The notes: generated by a model not told the origin, from the letters alone. DNA of 52,374 nucleotides from Pleurotus djamor (GCA_029747585.1 JAPEVF010000090.1:64276-116649), one strand, 5' to 3'. Shown: positions 1 to 10,512, numbered from the stretch's first letter. Translations and numbers: made by a program.

Positions 1-708
1 CNNCNNTGNTGCGATTGACNGTTGACGATATNCACAGAGCNGCNCCAGCTGTNCTCTCTGCTGTCCAGACNGCGATGTCNAGATTCGCANCTACTCGCGT
101 TACTATTGTTGGTCACTCTCTGGGCGGTGCGCTTGCATTGTTNGATGCTGTATATCTCCCGTTACACCTCCCGACGTCTACGATCTTCAAGACAGTTACC
201 TATGGTATGCCGCGAGTAAGTGGATGCCCTTTTCGATCATCAATGCANCTCATCNCTCGAAAAAGGTTGGGAACCAAGCCTTTGCCAACTANGTGGATTC
301 TCATGTCACATCNTTGAATCACATCAATAACAAGTGNGNNANTNACCNTCTTTCTGGCNTTCCACCTGCTGACGCGTAGTTNCAGGGGCGATATTGTGCC
401 CATCGTTCCNGGACGCTTCCTTGGCTTCCATCACCCTAACGGCGAAGTGGTGAGGATTCCAAGGGCGTTACCCCAACCTCTTCACTGATTATGTTGTTTG
501 ATACACCCAAGCACATCCGAGAAAGTGATTCAGCATGGCTCTCATGCCCTGGNCAAGACAACACTGGCGCAGGGTGTACAATTGATGAAGTCCCAAATAT
601 CTTTGATGGTCATGCATCTGATCACTCTGGACCTTATGCTGGTAAGTTGTGCTTGACCTACATCAACGCCGTCGCTCAATCGGTACAGGGATTACGATGG
701 GTTGCTGA
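1..708 (+). CDS. Class-3 (fungal) lipase, 5'-truncated by the window edge
   Basis: Secreted alpha/beta-hydrolase expected to cleave ester bonds of acylglycerols. The nucleophile elbow G-H-S-L-G-G is encoded near 111-128. A D-I-V-P segment near 389-402 is the likely site of the catalytic Asp, and a C-P-G-Q-D-N segment follows as in fungal class-3 lipases. Predicted exons are <1-215, 266-333, 386-449, 512-641 and 689-708; phases agree and the last exon ends in T-M-G-C and a TGA. Introns are 47-62 nt. The signal peptide and N-terminal half lie outside the window. Many N bases reduce reliability in the first 400 nt. It is a paralogue of the complete lipase at 8189-9791 (same C-terminal layout, S-G-P-Y-x-G before the last intron) and is convergent with the lectin-like gene, with 94 bp between the stops. 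Confidence 0.8.
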
Positions 709-802
709 GGGATCTCAACCAGTACTCATACGGTTTNGAGTATATANTCCCGAAATGAAAGCCTTGAAGATGATGATACAGCACTTTCGGTGCCATTGAG
801 TT

Positions 803-2020
803 TCAATTGTCTTGAAAATAACAGATCAGCTCCTCCTCCTCCTTTTGACTATTCCTGTCGTTGTACGTAAAGATGACTGGCCCAATATCGGCAACCACCG
901 AATCTGATACACTAGTATACGTGGACCAAGAATGACCATCGTACGCGGTCCAACACAATTTGCCTTCGGGTGCTCTCGCTACGCANAACAAGCGGTCCTT
1001 GAATACGCAAAGNGATGGCGGGGTGCTGGAAAAGACATGGCCTCCNCCGAGTGCAACATGGCTCGTCCACGAGTCACCATTGAAGTATGTCCACCACAGC
1101 NTCGCGTCAACGCCCTTTGAAANACAATGAAGCGTATCCTTGTAAACGGCCAACGCAGGGGTGGCGGCGGTCGACGCGTCATTGCCCTTAACTTTCTGAT
1201 GGGGAGTCCACGATTGACCGTTGAAACTCGTATACCACAGNAACTGTTCCCTCCCTCGGCTGACACANNAGAGNTGGCCTCTGAANACGGCNAGNGCNGG
1301 ACCCGATGCGCAAAGNTTGTGTTCCATAAGAGTGTCCGTAGACCANNTCNACCCATCAAACTGGATGTGCCANAACCGAGCATCGTCTAGATTCCCTCGG
1401 CGTACAANGTGCAAGGAGCCGTTATATTCACAGGCAGCNACNTCNTCACTGCTAAAGCATTTGGGGACGGGATAGCGNGATGNCCTCCANCCNAGATCGG
1501 GGNTGTATAGCATGTAATATATTTGGCCCTCNGAGTTTCGATGGAATAGGTAAAGGCGATCTTNGTATGCACTGATGGNAGGTCTCGTATTTTTGAGGTA
1601 GTCATCGGCAATTCTTGCTACAGGAGACCATCTCCCATGAGCAAACGCAATCCAAGCCATCATGTTGGATTCAGCGCTCGCTTCGCGAACTTGGGAAAGC
1701 ATGAGCGGCATTGGCCAAAGGGAGGCGATTACCACACCCGCGGGGCCTGACAAGGCCTTGTATGTGGATTGCTTTGAGACCACAACGAGGGACNATATGA
1801 CAGAAAGTGGATGAGGAAGAAATTGCGCGAGAACAGATACAATCTCCTCAGCTCGATCGTGGAGTGTATCCACCGCAAGAGCGCTCAACGAGAGTTTGAA
1901 CCCCCACCAGTAGGGGATCGCCTCCACGTTGGGATCGCCGTGACTGGTAGCGACACCGCTGACGACTTGAGTGTCGGCAGTGGCGCTGTTGGCTTCAATG
2001 CCAGGTTCGAGTGTANACAT
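803..2020 (-). CDS. Lectin-like beta-propeller repeat protein with a separate N-terminal domain
   Basis: A 405-residue protein without introns. Residues about 128-405 hold at least five repeats of some 50 residues with the pattern L-W-x-T-x-F-N-G-x-S-W-[ST], then P-x-L-x-V-[YF]-K-D-x-L-x-C-x-[SA]-[RK]. Such repeats form blades of sugar-binding propellers in fungal and bacterial proteins; fucose-lectin-like or sialidase-like folds are the nearest idea. Residues 35-125 are a different region starting I-P-Y-W-W-G-F-K-L, which I do not recognise. No signal peptide is seen, as in many cytoplasmic mushroom lectins. The start is the ATG at 2020. About 25 N bases make several residues unknown but do not break the frame. 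Carbohydrate binding is inferred from the repeats only; the sugar cannot be named. Confidence 0.65.
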   Translation of the reverse strand: MXTLEPGIEANSATADTQVVSGVATSHGDPNVEAIPYWWGFKLSLSALAVDTLHDRAEEIVSVLAQFLPHPLSVIXSLVVVSKQSTYKALSGPAGVVIASLWPMPLMLSQVREASAESNMMAWIAFAHGRWSPVARIADDYLKNTRPXISAYXDRLYLFHRNXEGQIYYMLYXPDXXWRXXRYPVPKCFSSXXXAACEYNGSLHXVRRGNLDDARXWHIQFDGXXWSTDTLMEHXLCASGXXXAXFRGXLXCVSRGREQXLWYTSFNGQSWTPHQKVKGNDASTAATPALAVYKDTLHCXSKGVDAXLWWTYFNGDSWTSHVALXGGHVFSSTPPXLCVFKDRLXCVARAPEGKLCWTAYDGHSWSTYTSVSDSVVADIGPVIFTYNDRNSQKEEEELICYFQDN

Positions 2021-2557
2021 GGCAGCAGATGCGANGGTTGATGTGGAGGTGGAGGTGGAAATGGAAAGGAGGATGAAAAGCGGAGAGGTCGATTGAGTAG
2101 ATTAAAGGGTACTGGGGATGGGTNCGGGCTCTGAAGTTGAGGACTGGCATTTCGTGGCGACCTTTAAATGGTGTCGACGTCAACAGGCGCGTTCACAGAC
2201 TTGCTTCTANCTGGCCGCAGATTCTGGGCTACGGGGCGGGGGTAGCACCGGCACCACTTCAATCGTACTTGACATACGCGAAGGAATGCATGTTCGGAAC
2301 CCATCATCGGGGTAGATAAAGTCCCTGTAGCCACNTGGGTACCAAGTTCACAACACCAGCATTTCTGAGGGTTACTTCTAGCGCACAGACGGCCCCCCGG
2401 TCAAATTGGTGGGGAAGACTCCTGGATTGGAGGACNAGGAGAGGCCTCAAGTTAGACCNTGTGGGGGATTTCCAACTCGGGGTTATTGGTATGGTTCACA
2501 TCATCAGCTGTCCATCCGATGACAATCCAGGGTTTTCCTGCTTGCCATCATGAAAAT
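2021..2557. other. Intergenic: lectin promoter side and 3' flank of the F-box-like gene
   Basis: No coding frame here has a plausible start or protein-like composition. It should contain the promoter of the leftward lectin-like gene and the 3' end of the leftward F-box-like gene. A GGAGGT-rich stretch near 2044-2064 lies just upstream of the lectin start. No RNA gene or repeat was seen. Confidence 0.4.
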
Positions 2558-3895
2558 TCACGATTGCGACGGTACACCTCGAACAGTCGTCTTGAATGAC
2601 AGAATATCAGAATTTGAATAATAGAAGGGGGGCCGGGAAGAGGGGGACATGAAGGAGTTGATAGACAGGATGCCCCGTTCAAGAGACAGAGGGAAGCACT
2701 TCGATATCAGCGCGATTGCCTTGTGCTTGATGGGGCGATCGGAGTAAGCGAAGATAGCTTCTTTTAGACCGCTGAACTGAGGCGACGACAGAACTGAGTC
2801 GAGCCGCCGTAAAATAACAGGCGTGTAGTCCAAAACACTCGATGGCGTGAAGATTCTGATTATGAGCGACTCAATGAGTTGGGAATGAGACAGGGAGGAT
2901 AAGAGGTCGAATGACTCCGGATTATGAAATGGGAAGGAAAGTTTTCGGAGGTTGGAGAGTGGAGACAGCGAGAGATACGACTTATTTGCCCAGTCAACAC
3001 CTACCGGATGCATGAAGGAATGAAAATCGGTAAGAAATACAAACAGATGAAACGGATCAGGCTTACAGTCCTTTGGAAAGAGTTCAAGTGTTTCAAGAGT
3101 CGCCGGCTCCAATGCTGCTATCAAGCCCTTCGGGTCCTCATCCTTAGTCCAAGTCATGGAGAGGTGTGTAACCTTCACACCTCCGAGATATGCAAAGTAA
3201 GAAGTCAAGGCTGGGATTGGTCCATATACAACGGAGAGCGAGTGGAGAGAAATACGAAAAGGGCATTGGTTTCCGTCCGTGTGGTTTTCCAAGGTAAGGT
3301 GACGTATGAAAACATACTTCAAAGTAAGGGAGTCAAGCTGAGGATTGTTGCCCAACAACTCTACAAACTCGGATAGATCCCGGAAAGTTATCGCGTGAAG
3401 TATGAGGTGCTCCACTGAAGAGTTGATGAGATGGTTCAAAGACTGTGTCAAAGGTGGTCCTACGATGTGCTCGAACCGCTGAGATGTGGATATGAGCTGC
3501 AAAGTCTTTAGCCCCTTGAATGGAGGCAGTGTTTCGGCGATTTGGTTAAGCCAAAGTTGTCGCATTGGGTTGTCGACAAGTTCATCCAGTGCNAGCTCGA
3601 GAAATTGAAAGTAGCTGAATATATGAGGCTCTTCATCCCGAGATTTTGCGAGCCGTTAGGCTATCGATTTACTGTCGTCGCGATACGGCTGCTCGAGATT
3701 TATGTGTGGACCAAGTGGGATTGACAGAGTTGTGAGAAGAGGAGCTTGAGCAGGGTGACGCCATGCGCGTGATACAAGCGTGCAGCTTTTCAGATCGTCC
3801 TTGCCTTGGACGTGGCTGACAATCGCCACAATGAGCTCTATCCGTCCATTAGAGGAAGGCGTGGCATGTTTNGTGAGNTAGCATTGGGTTAGCAC
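2558..3895 (-). pseudogene. F-box-like protein, family A, interrupted by one stop codon
   Basis: Homologous over its whole length to the intact gene at 22340-23614. The first 79 codons (3895 down to 3659) hold the F-box-like part (L-x-S-C-T-L-V-S-R-A-W), then a TAA at 3656-3658 falls where the intact copy has TAT (Tyr, after S-K-S-I-A). The same frame then continues through the leucine-rich body to 2558, ending soon after a G-I-L-S-I motif as in the paralogue. No plausible intron removes the stop. It is either a recent nonsense pseudogene or a base-calling error, since N bases occur nearby at 3593, 3871 and 3878. A shorter protein from an internal ATG at 3565 (335 aa) is possible but would lack the F-box. 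Intact members would recruit targets to SCF ubiquitin ligases; that role is inferred from the F-box-like region only. Confidence 0.75.
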
Positions 3896-4200
3896 TTCCC
3901 ACAGTCAGTAATTGACTCCCACGATCAACTGAACATGTCGCAACGGAATGTCCATCAGAAAAACGCCACGATGGCTTCCTTCCNNNNATGAGGGTGTACT
4001 CCCAATTTCCTTTATCGTCGCGAATGCTGATATGTCGGCGATGAGGCCGTCAGAAGACTTTTCATCCTTGGACTAACCCCCATCTGAACACCGGCGTCTC
4101 CGTCGCGCTTGGCAACGCCGTTTCATTCTTCGAGCGCGCACACATCGTAAGGGGGTTGATTCTCGTTGCTGCGCTTCCCCCCAGCTCGAACGTGCCCGAA
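3896..4200. other. Divergent promoter region
   Basis: Lies between the leftward F-box-like gene and the rightward membrane glycoprotein gene, so it should hold both promoters. A run of four N bases (3984-3987) marks low quality. A TTG codon at 4156 is in frame with the rightward gene but no ATG occurs before 4201. No other feature seen. Confidence 0.35.
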
Positions 4201-5220
4201 ATGCAGGCTCGACCCACTACTCAACCTTGCCAGTGGGATTTTCGAGCTTTCAAGGTGGTCCTGGATCTAGGCTTCTTCCTCCAAGCGCTTGCGCTGGTCA
4301 CAAGAGTTCAGGCAGCTCGCAATGTGTCGGTTTCAAATGTGGCTGATCAAGTGGTGTATACACCGTTTCTTTGTAACAGAACGCAGCCAGAGGGCTGTGA
4401 GGCTGGGGGTTGGTGAGTCTACAAACGGTTGTAGGGAGAAGACCTTCCATCGCGTGATGGTCTGATCTGGGAGCTTGCTTAGGCAGGTTGCAAATGTTGC
4501 GGGCGTACGAGTGGTCTCGACTACTGGACCAAGTGTCGAGATCGGCAATGTGATACCTCAAATGTTCATCAGATTCAGAGGTAAGGCCTACTTCTCAAGT
4601 GTTCCTTCTCCTCTGAACCTAGTAAAGGATCTGCGCTCTTCTTGACAACGTCACCAGAATCTCGAGCGCTCGGCAACTTCACCATCTCTGCAGGGGACAC
4701 GACCATCTCTACCCAGATCAACACCACGGTGCAGACGATTGGCGCAATAAATCTCGTCGAGTCAGAGACCACTCAACTTTCAATCACCTATGTTACCGGC
4801 GGACGGCTAGACATTGGAATTATAAACATTACGGTTTCGGACGATAGGTGCGTTGTCTTACCTACCCTTGGATGATTTCATCAGTGCTTACTGTCTACGG
4901 ATAGCGCCTCCCTTTCCTCGCTTCTACCTACTGCCACTCTTCCCCTCCCCACGCCTCCGCCAAGCTTCACCGTCGCAGTTATCGCAACCACCTCTGCCAA
5001 CCCGGAGCCAACTCAGTCAAACAACAACAATACCTTCGTTGCTCAGGCGGTCGGCCTGACAGTTGGGTTGGGTCTAGGCCTCACGTCCATCGCAGTACTT
5101 GCTTTTCTGTTCTATCGACTGCGCTCCCGGCGTCGGCGTACGGCACGCTTCGCAACTCCTGTCACAACAACAACACATGAGAGCCCATCTCATCCCGAGC
5201 TGGTCGGGAAGGCTTACTGA
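4201..5220 (+). CDS. Single-pass plasma-membrane-type glycoprotein, hypothetical
   Basis: Predicted exons 4201-4412, 4483-4580, 4628-4847 and 4905-5220 join into 281 codons with consistent phases. The ATG at 4201 opens a hydrophobic stretch around residues 19-37 (signal peptide or anchor). The ectodomain is rich in Ser and Thr with several N-x-[ST] sites. One strong transmembrane segment (A-Q-A-V-G-L-T-V-G-L onward) follows, then the stop-transfer R-L-R-S-R-R-R-R and a short cytoplasmic tail. Similar signal-peptide, beta-rich ectodomain and single-helix proteins are common in Agaricomycetes and mostly uncharacterised. A wall-sensor role would be a guess. No catalytic motif is visible. Confidence 0.6.
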
Positions 5221-5997
5221 AACATTGTCCGCTGTAGTTGTATCGTGCCTATTGTACAATTGGTTTAATGGCCAATTTTTTCGCCCGTCGTTTCCCCCTT
5301 GTTGTGCAATGGTTCTCACCTCGGTCAGTCACGGTTCTTTCGTCTGTGTGCCGAGCAAGTTATCGTCTTTGCCACTGGATAGTCATTTTTGCGCGCTTCC
5401 ATTCTACGCCGTACCCTGGAATCTCCCATCAGACAACAATTGTCGCGATACCGTTGAAGCAGCCAACCGAGCATGCCGCAGCGACTTTCCCATAGATAAG
5501 TAGTATGCCACCTGCTCCCCCATTTCTCCGAGCTTTCCTACCTGGGGCAAGTATGCCGTCTGCGTGGCGTCGAACGGGTTACTGTCCAACACATCCTAAT
5601 CAACGTTTTTCGCAGTTTCAACTTAGACCGTACATCGGCATCATCATTGACTAGTCTACTCTATAGAATCAGAGGCGTTGCCTCAACCATCATATTGAAT
5701 GCCTTTTTCAGCCCATCTACACGTTCGTTGTGGGCGTAGAGGTGGAGGCGATGGCTCACAAGCTTCTTCAGGTCTTTCTTACCCCACTTTCAGGAGAAAC
5801 AAAGGGGGTACAGGAGCACCACCCGCCACCCCTTTATACAGAGACACTTGAACGCAAGTGACCCTTCCTCTCAACCGCCATTGACCTCAGCACAGGTACG
5901 CGCTGCCGTAAAACGCGTTCATAAACCTTGCTAACCTATATATCCTCAGACCCACAGCTACTAGCCGTCACTCGCAGTCTCTATCAACTCGCCAACC
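5221..5997. other. Intergenic, no gene seen
   Basis: A 134-codon frame at 5099-5503 overlaps the last exon of the preceding gene in another frame and looks like a shadow. The stretch 5840-5990 is C/T-rich and probably forms the promoter and leader of the secreted-protein gene at 5998. No RNA genes or repeats recognised. Confidence 0.4.
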
Positions 5998-6495
5998 ATG
6001 CGTCTCACCGCCCTTGTCTTCTTCGTCCTCGCCATTCTGCTCAACATCACAAAGAGTCAGAGTCACGTAACCGCCTTCGGTGATATGCTCGCATCTGAAC
6101 CTCTCCACCGCGAGGATCCCCAGACGAGTCAGAACCAAAGCCAGAACCAAAATTTCAGCGAGCCATCATCCTCATCGTCTTCACAACCTATCTGCCCTGG
6201 TGTTCCAGTCCCAGTCCCCTCCCCAATTTTCTCTACAACTTCAGCAGTCACCGTCCCACTCTCTCGCTTCCTCTCAAGCGTCCTCATAATCGTCGCGGGA
6301 GTCCTCCACAACCACGTGCCCTGCGACCCGACAACTGATAACAAGAACACTCCCCTCTTCTGTGTCTCTACTGGAGAGGGTGAGAGTGCGGTGTATACGC
6401 TCAATATGACGACAGAGAAATTTGTCGTACAGTTGAATAGGGATGGGTCGCTCACAATGTTCGAAGGAATGAGTAACATCACGTACAAAGAGTGA
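5998..6495 (+). CDS. Small secreted protein, 165 aa, unknown function
   Basis: An intronless frame with a clear N-terminal signal peptide (M-R-L-T-A-L-V-F-F-V-L-A-I-L-L, cleavage likely after about residue 20). A Q/N/S-rich linker at residues 38-62 is followed by a region with three cysteines (in I-C-P-G, V-P-C-D and F-C-V-S). The end, V-Q-L-N-R-D-G-S-L-T, resembles a beta strand and turn. The ATG follows a purine-poor leader in the context ACCATGC. I recognise no family. With the two peptide genes and the lipase downstream it forms a run of four genes for secreted products. Confidence 0.6.
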   Translation: MRLTALVFFVLAILLNITKSQSHVTAFGDMLASEPLHREDPQTSQNQSQNQNFSEPSSSSSSQPICPGVPVPVPSPIFSTTSAVTVPLSRFLSSVLIIVAGVLHNHVPCDPTTDNKNTPLFCVSTGEGESAVYTLNMTTEKFVVQLNRDGSLTMFEGMSNITYKE

Positions 6496-6748
6496 TTAAT
6501 GTTACCACGTATACTATTCCACATCGCTGCCATCGAAACCAGAGTAAATTCCATAAGCCCTTGTCAGACTTCCGGTGTGTGTTGAATAGAGAACGCCTCG
6601 TGCAGACTTCACGGGCATCATCGCAAATTTCACTCTGAGAGAGGATACAAAAACTGATGAATCGCCTAACAAACTACGAATCTTCCACGTAAATCTCCCA
6701 TAAGATCCCTTCGCAGATCACAAAGGCGTTTGAGCGAGATCTGGATTC

Positions 6749-6907
6749 CTAGTTGTCTCGGATCCAACGAGTCTCTGGAGGACCAGATGGCGGGGAATCA
6801 GAGGTGTGGATGTTGTTCTTGTCTTGAATGACTGGTCCCCCCGCCGACGACCCAGCCGATGCCGCCGTGACCGCACCAAAGACAACTATGAGGCTCGTTA
6901 AGCGCAT
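6749..6907 (-). CDS. Predicted secreted peptide, 52 aa
   Basis: A short frame below usual gene-calling limits. The ATG at 6907 opens M-R-L-T-S-L-I-V-V-F-G-A-V-T-A-A-S-A, a good signal peptide with an A-S-A cleavage site. About 34 mature residues follow, rich in Ser, Pro, Asp and Asn, ending W-I-R-D-N. No Cys, and no CaaX end, so it is not a lipidated pheromone precursor. A TATATA element on this strand lies at 7092-7097, about 185 bp upstream. The architecture matches its neighbour at 7345-7566. It could be a secreted peptide or effector-like product; without homologues this stays tentative. Confidence 0.4.
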   Translation of the reverse strand: MRLTSLIVVFGAVTAASAGSSAGGPVIQDKNNIHTSDSPPSGPPETRWIRDN

Positions 6908-7344
6908 GGATGAGTCGGTCGCTTGGTGTTGAATTTTGGTGTTGAAACTTTGGCGCGGGTCGCGTTGATGGGTGTGAAGCGTGAAGTCGATAGCGTGGCT
7001 TGTTCGAAAAAGAGAGGAGGATGGCTGTGACTCTGAGCGACAAATTGAAAGTGGGGGCTGAATGGGGCTGAAGCCGAGAGGGAGGTCACTCTATATATCC
7101 CTTTCAAAAATACTATAAAANGGCAAAGTTTGGTGCTTGCTTTTGACGTTCATGAGAACATCACAGTCGTCATCGTCCTTCAAACCTTCAGGGGACGATA
7201 GGGTCCCTTTTGTAAACGCGTCCCTGGTCAAGCATGAGGACTATCAGAAGGGCGATTCGGTGTAGTATGGGAATATTACAACGCTGGATATAATGAGATA
7301 ACAATGATTTCCCAAGCCTCCGTTCCTTTCCATCGCCATCGCTA
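6908..7344. promoter_or_regulatory. Promoter region of the 52-aa peptide gene
   Basis: Contains TATATA (7092-7097, leftward reading). ORFs here lack protein-like features. Confidence 0.3.
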
Positions 7345-7566
7345 TCACTGAGAGGCATCAACAATTTGAATCGGGTTGCTTAGCGGCTTGGTGTGGGCAT
7401 CTGAGTCCGCGTCGAAGCGTTCCGGAGAGAATCGACCATTGCTAACGTCGTTTGAGACGTACCCTCCTGGCGCCTTCGTATTAACCACCCCGACAGCGCT
7501 GGCCAACGCACCACCGAGAAGAATGATAAAGACGATCGAATTGAGCTTGACTGAGATCATACGCAT
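7345..7566 (-). CDS. Predicted secreted peptide, 73 aa
   Basis: The ATG at 7566 starts a signal peptide (hydrophobic I-V-F-I-I-L-L-G-G-A-L-A-S-A, cleavage likely after A-S-A). A roughly 50-residue polar mature part follows, with Asn, Asp, Ser and Pro and no Cys. A second ATG two codons later is also possible. TATAAA on this strand at 7691-7696 lies about 125-130 bp upstream. Same orientation as the 52-aa peptide gene 437 bp downstream, and the two share signal-peptide style and low-complexity acidic tails, so they may be diverged duplicates. No known family. Confidence 0.5.
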   Translation of the reverse strand: MRMISVKLNSIVFIILLGGALASAVGVVNTKAPGGYVSNDVSNGRFSPERFDADSDAHTKPLSNPIQIVDASQ

Positions 7567-8188
7567 GATTTCTGCTTAAGCGTGTAGCGGCGGCTTGCGT
7601 GTGAGTTGGGCGCGGTGTACGTCGAACAGCTTGTGCGGTATGGTATTGAGCTGAGAAGGCAGGTCAGAGGCAGGAACCGAGTCGTATGCATTTATACTCT
7701 CGGTGGCGTGACGTCATCGACAGGGGCCTCAATTTACTTCCTCGAAAGAACTTGAAAGGGCGACACAATAATTCTGACATCTGGGATGCTTGTTGACATG
7801 TATCTCCTTTGAAACCGAGCCGACTTGGATATAGTATAGCCAGTTTGGCGCTCGATTCCTCGCTTCCAACTCACACCCACCGTACTATACCATAGGATTG
7901 ATAGCATTCAATATTCAGTCTACGTCGACTGACTATGTCTCAATAAGACAGGTTCCTCACAAACTCAAGCCTTCTCGCACCCACAGCACCAGAGCTACCT
8001 ACGAAGTCGTCAACTAGCTCGGAGTGATTCTCACCAAGCTAGTCAAACGCTACTAGTGCGTGTCAGCTTTGCTTCGGTCATCCTTTCCGACTAATTTTGA
8101 TTCCGTGTGTCAGAGCTAATAGTCGGCTTCCAATTATAAGAAGAAAAGCTCTCGACCCTATGCTAAAGGATCAGAAGATCCCCTCACA
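7567..8188. promoter_or_regulatory. Divergent promoter between the 73-aa peptide and the lipase
   Basis: Holds TATAAA (7691-7696) for the leftward peptide gene and TATAAG (8135-8140) 49 bp before the rightward lipase ATG. The rest carries no protein-like frame. Confidence 0.45.
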
Positions 8189-9791
8189 ATGACCATGCTC
8201 ATTCGGTTCCTCTGTGGAGTATCTGTGCTCTTTGCTGTGGCGACTGCGGCTCCCTCGCAGGGCCATCCTACACCGAAGTCTTCTGCTGGACATTCGAGTC
8301 CAGCTGCAGCTGATCTAAAGCAGGTGGACAAGCATGAAATCGAATCCTATCGACCTTACACGTACTACGCCAAGGCTGCTTACTGTGGCGTCGCAACAAA
8401 GAAAAGTTGGGACTGTGGAGGTACAACGAAGTCTCTATATTTGTCCCACATGGGCACCTCACTGATACCGAGTGGCCCAGATAGCTGCAAGCAGAGGTCT
8501 AACTTCAAACTCATCAATTCCGGAGGTGATGGAAACAATACTCAATTCTGTAAGCTATGCAGCTCCCTCCAACACGGACCGACGTTTTGCTGACTCCCAA
8601 TGGCCTACGTGGAAGGGTTCGTTGGGTATGATCCAGACTTAAAGACAGTCGTTGTTTCGCATCAAGGAACAGATCCCGACCAAAAGTATGTCCGTCATTG
8701 GTTCCACACCCTAATATGCGAGTTTGAGCTTATCCACTCTGCGTAGAGGTTCAGTTGCGACAGATCTTGACACTAGGCTAGTTGGTATAGACAAGACCCT
8801 CTTCCCACACGCGAGCTCAAAAATAATGGTCCACCACGGATTCTCGGTCGCACACGCCAGGTTAGTGCTCCGTTTTGGACGTTGACGTCTAATTCTTTCT
8901 TGCACTTCGTAGAGCGGCTAAGGATGTGCTAGCTGCGGTAAAGAAGACTCAATCGACATACAAGGATGCCAAGAAAATCACGCTTGTCGGCCACTCTCTG
9001 GGTACGTCCTCGCCTCTTCGCCAATGATGAAATTTGAAAACTCACAGGGCTTTCAGGGGCCGCCCTATCCCTCCTCGATGCCCTATACCTCTCAACAGCC
9101 ATACCCCACGTCGCTGTCTCATTTATTGGGTATGGGATGCCACACGTACGTCTCTACTTGCCCTTTGTGGCAGTTTTGACTTACCTCCGCTCCTCTCCTC
9201 TAGGCCGGGAACAAAGATTTCGCCAGCTTCGTGGATTCCACCCTGAAAACAAATATCGTCCGCATCAACAATAAGTGAGCTCACCCTCTTCCATCCTCTT
9301 AACTTACATTCTCAATATGTGTGCAGAAACGACCCAGTACCCACACTACCTGGTTCGTGAGCCCTTAGTACGGGCTTAGTCTCCGAAGCCAACTCATAGG
9401 AAACTATCCGATATCCAGCTATAGCCCAAGGTTACTCCCACGCATCTGGGGAAATCGTGAGGACTCTCTCCATGCATCTGTACACTCACGGCTTATTTCC
9501 TCTTTTCAGCATATCGGAGATGACGGGAAATGGACTCGGTGCCCAGGTCAACTATTGCATCAGCATTTCTCGCTGTCCAACCTGAGCTCATTTAGAGACG
9601 TCAAACAGGGCATGATAATGAATCCCCTCAATGTTCCACTGGAGTTGTGACGGTGTCCGACATTATATCCGCTGCTTTGGGTAACACAGGTGCCCACAGT
9701 GGACCATACGATGGTCAGTTCCTGCTCTTGTAATAACAGTCATCTACGTATTCATGGATCTGATATAGGAATTAACTTCGCAACATGCTGA
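8189..9791 (+). CDS. Class-3 (fungal) secreted lipase, complete, 11 exons
   Basis: Hydrolyses acylglycerol or related esters outside the cell. Predicted exons: 8189-8549, 8616-8685, 8747-8860, 8913-9001, 9057-9145, 9204-9274, 9327-9352, 9431-9456, 9510-9546, 9609-9713 and 9769-9791. All phases agree and give 336 residues. A signal peptide (residues 1-20) ends in V-A-T-A-A. The nucleophile is S210 in G-H-S-L-G; D267 in N-D-P-V-P is the probable acid, and H283 in E-I-H-I or the nearby H of Y-S-H the probable base. The first splice restores a family-typical F-W-x-V-G-Y. The second Gly of the usual GHSLGG is Ala. The exon between P-G and Y-S-H is about four residues shorter than in the partial paralogue at 1-708, so that boundary may be imprecise. 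Two exons are only 26 nt and the last only 23 nt. Confidence 0.85.
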
Positions 9792-9939
9792 TTTGATGTG
9801 TTTAATGGATGGAAATCCATCGATAATTCTGTAGTTCGTCGCCGATGCGGGATACTGATCTTCTAGGACAAGTGTACCGGAGTCTGGAAGGATGCACAGG
9901 TCCCTTCCTCTGCTCTATGCATAGGGATGATACACAATG

Positions 9940-10512
9940 CAACCCGTAGCGATCTTGTCCTCATTTCGGATGCGACGCGCACGACCCTTTGCAACAACTT
10001 CAGGTATATCCTCAGAGCTGGGTAAAAAAGCGGCACTGGTCTATACAGGGGCAAATACGTCAGGGTTACCCTATCCATGAGGGGTAGTGAAACTGGGAAG
10101 TAACTCACGCCGCGATACCTCTTGGCACACTAGCGTTAGCGTCAACATCGAGCGTGATACCAGACCCCCCGACGGCTGGAAGAATGTCAAACGACCAAAG
10201 AAGAGACGTGTCCTGTGCACGTGGTATAGGGTCAAGCGCAAAGAGGAAGTAGAATGAGAGGGATGACTATTTGAGAAGGGATGAATATCAGCACATAACC
10301 GGATACCGAATCTAAGCGAAACGTCTCCCTCATGTTTAGTATCCACCGCAGCACCGGGGACATCATCGAGACGCTGTACTTCGTTGTCCAAAAAGCGTTC
10401 GGGTCTCAACTTGTGCGCGTATTCGTGAGTGTCGGTCTTCATAGTAGACTTCAGAATGATGGTTGAGTCCCCTGAAGTGATGTTCGTCAGAATTGCTTGT
10501 TAAATCGGGGGC
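9940..10512 (-). pseudogene. Decayed 3' end of a cytochrome P450
   Basis: Matches the last three exons of the complete P450 at 13028-15147. The E-R-F-L-D region and the F-G-I-R of the heme loop are readable, and the distal segment with D-I-L-P-A-V-G-G-S-G is retained. About 35 nt after the heme-loop splice site are missing (the stretch coding for R-H-I-A-N-S-T), about 15 nt are missing in the last exon, and frameshifts flank the exon before. Nothing upstream of the exon starting G-L-N-H is present: homology stops near 10512. It lies between the intact P450 and the lipase, in the same orientation as the intact copy, as expected for a duplicate that lost its 5' part. Confidence 0.7.

Noticed and set aside
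4156..4158. Start of the membrane glycoprotein at TTG
   Set aside because: An ATG at 4201 gives a normal signal-type N terminus; nuclear genes of fungi rarely start at TTG.
6798..7043. 81-codon minus-strand frame
   Set aside because: Overlaps the 52-aa signal-peptide frame; no start context or domain, while the shorter frame has a clear secretion signal.
6749..7566. Peptides as mating pheromone precursors
   Set aside because: Basidiomycete pheromone precursors end in a CaaX box. These end in R-D-N and A-S-Q and have signal peptides instead.
9547..9654. Unspliced reading of the lipase after C-P-G-Q
   Set aside because: It ends at an early stop; splicing 9547-9608 restores the family C terminus and ends in S-G-P-Y-D-G and the final short exon.
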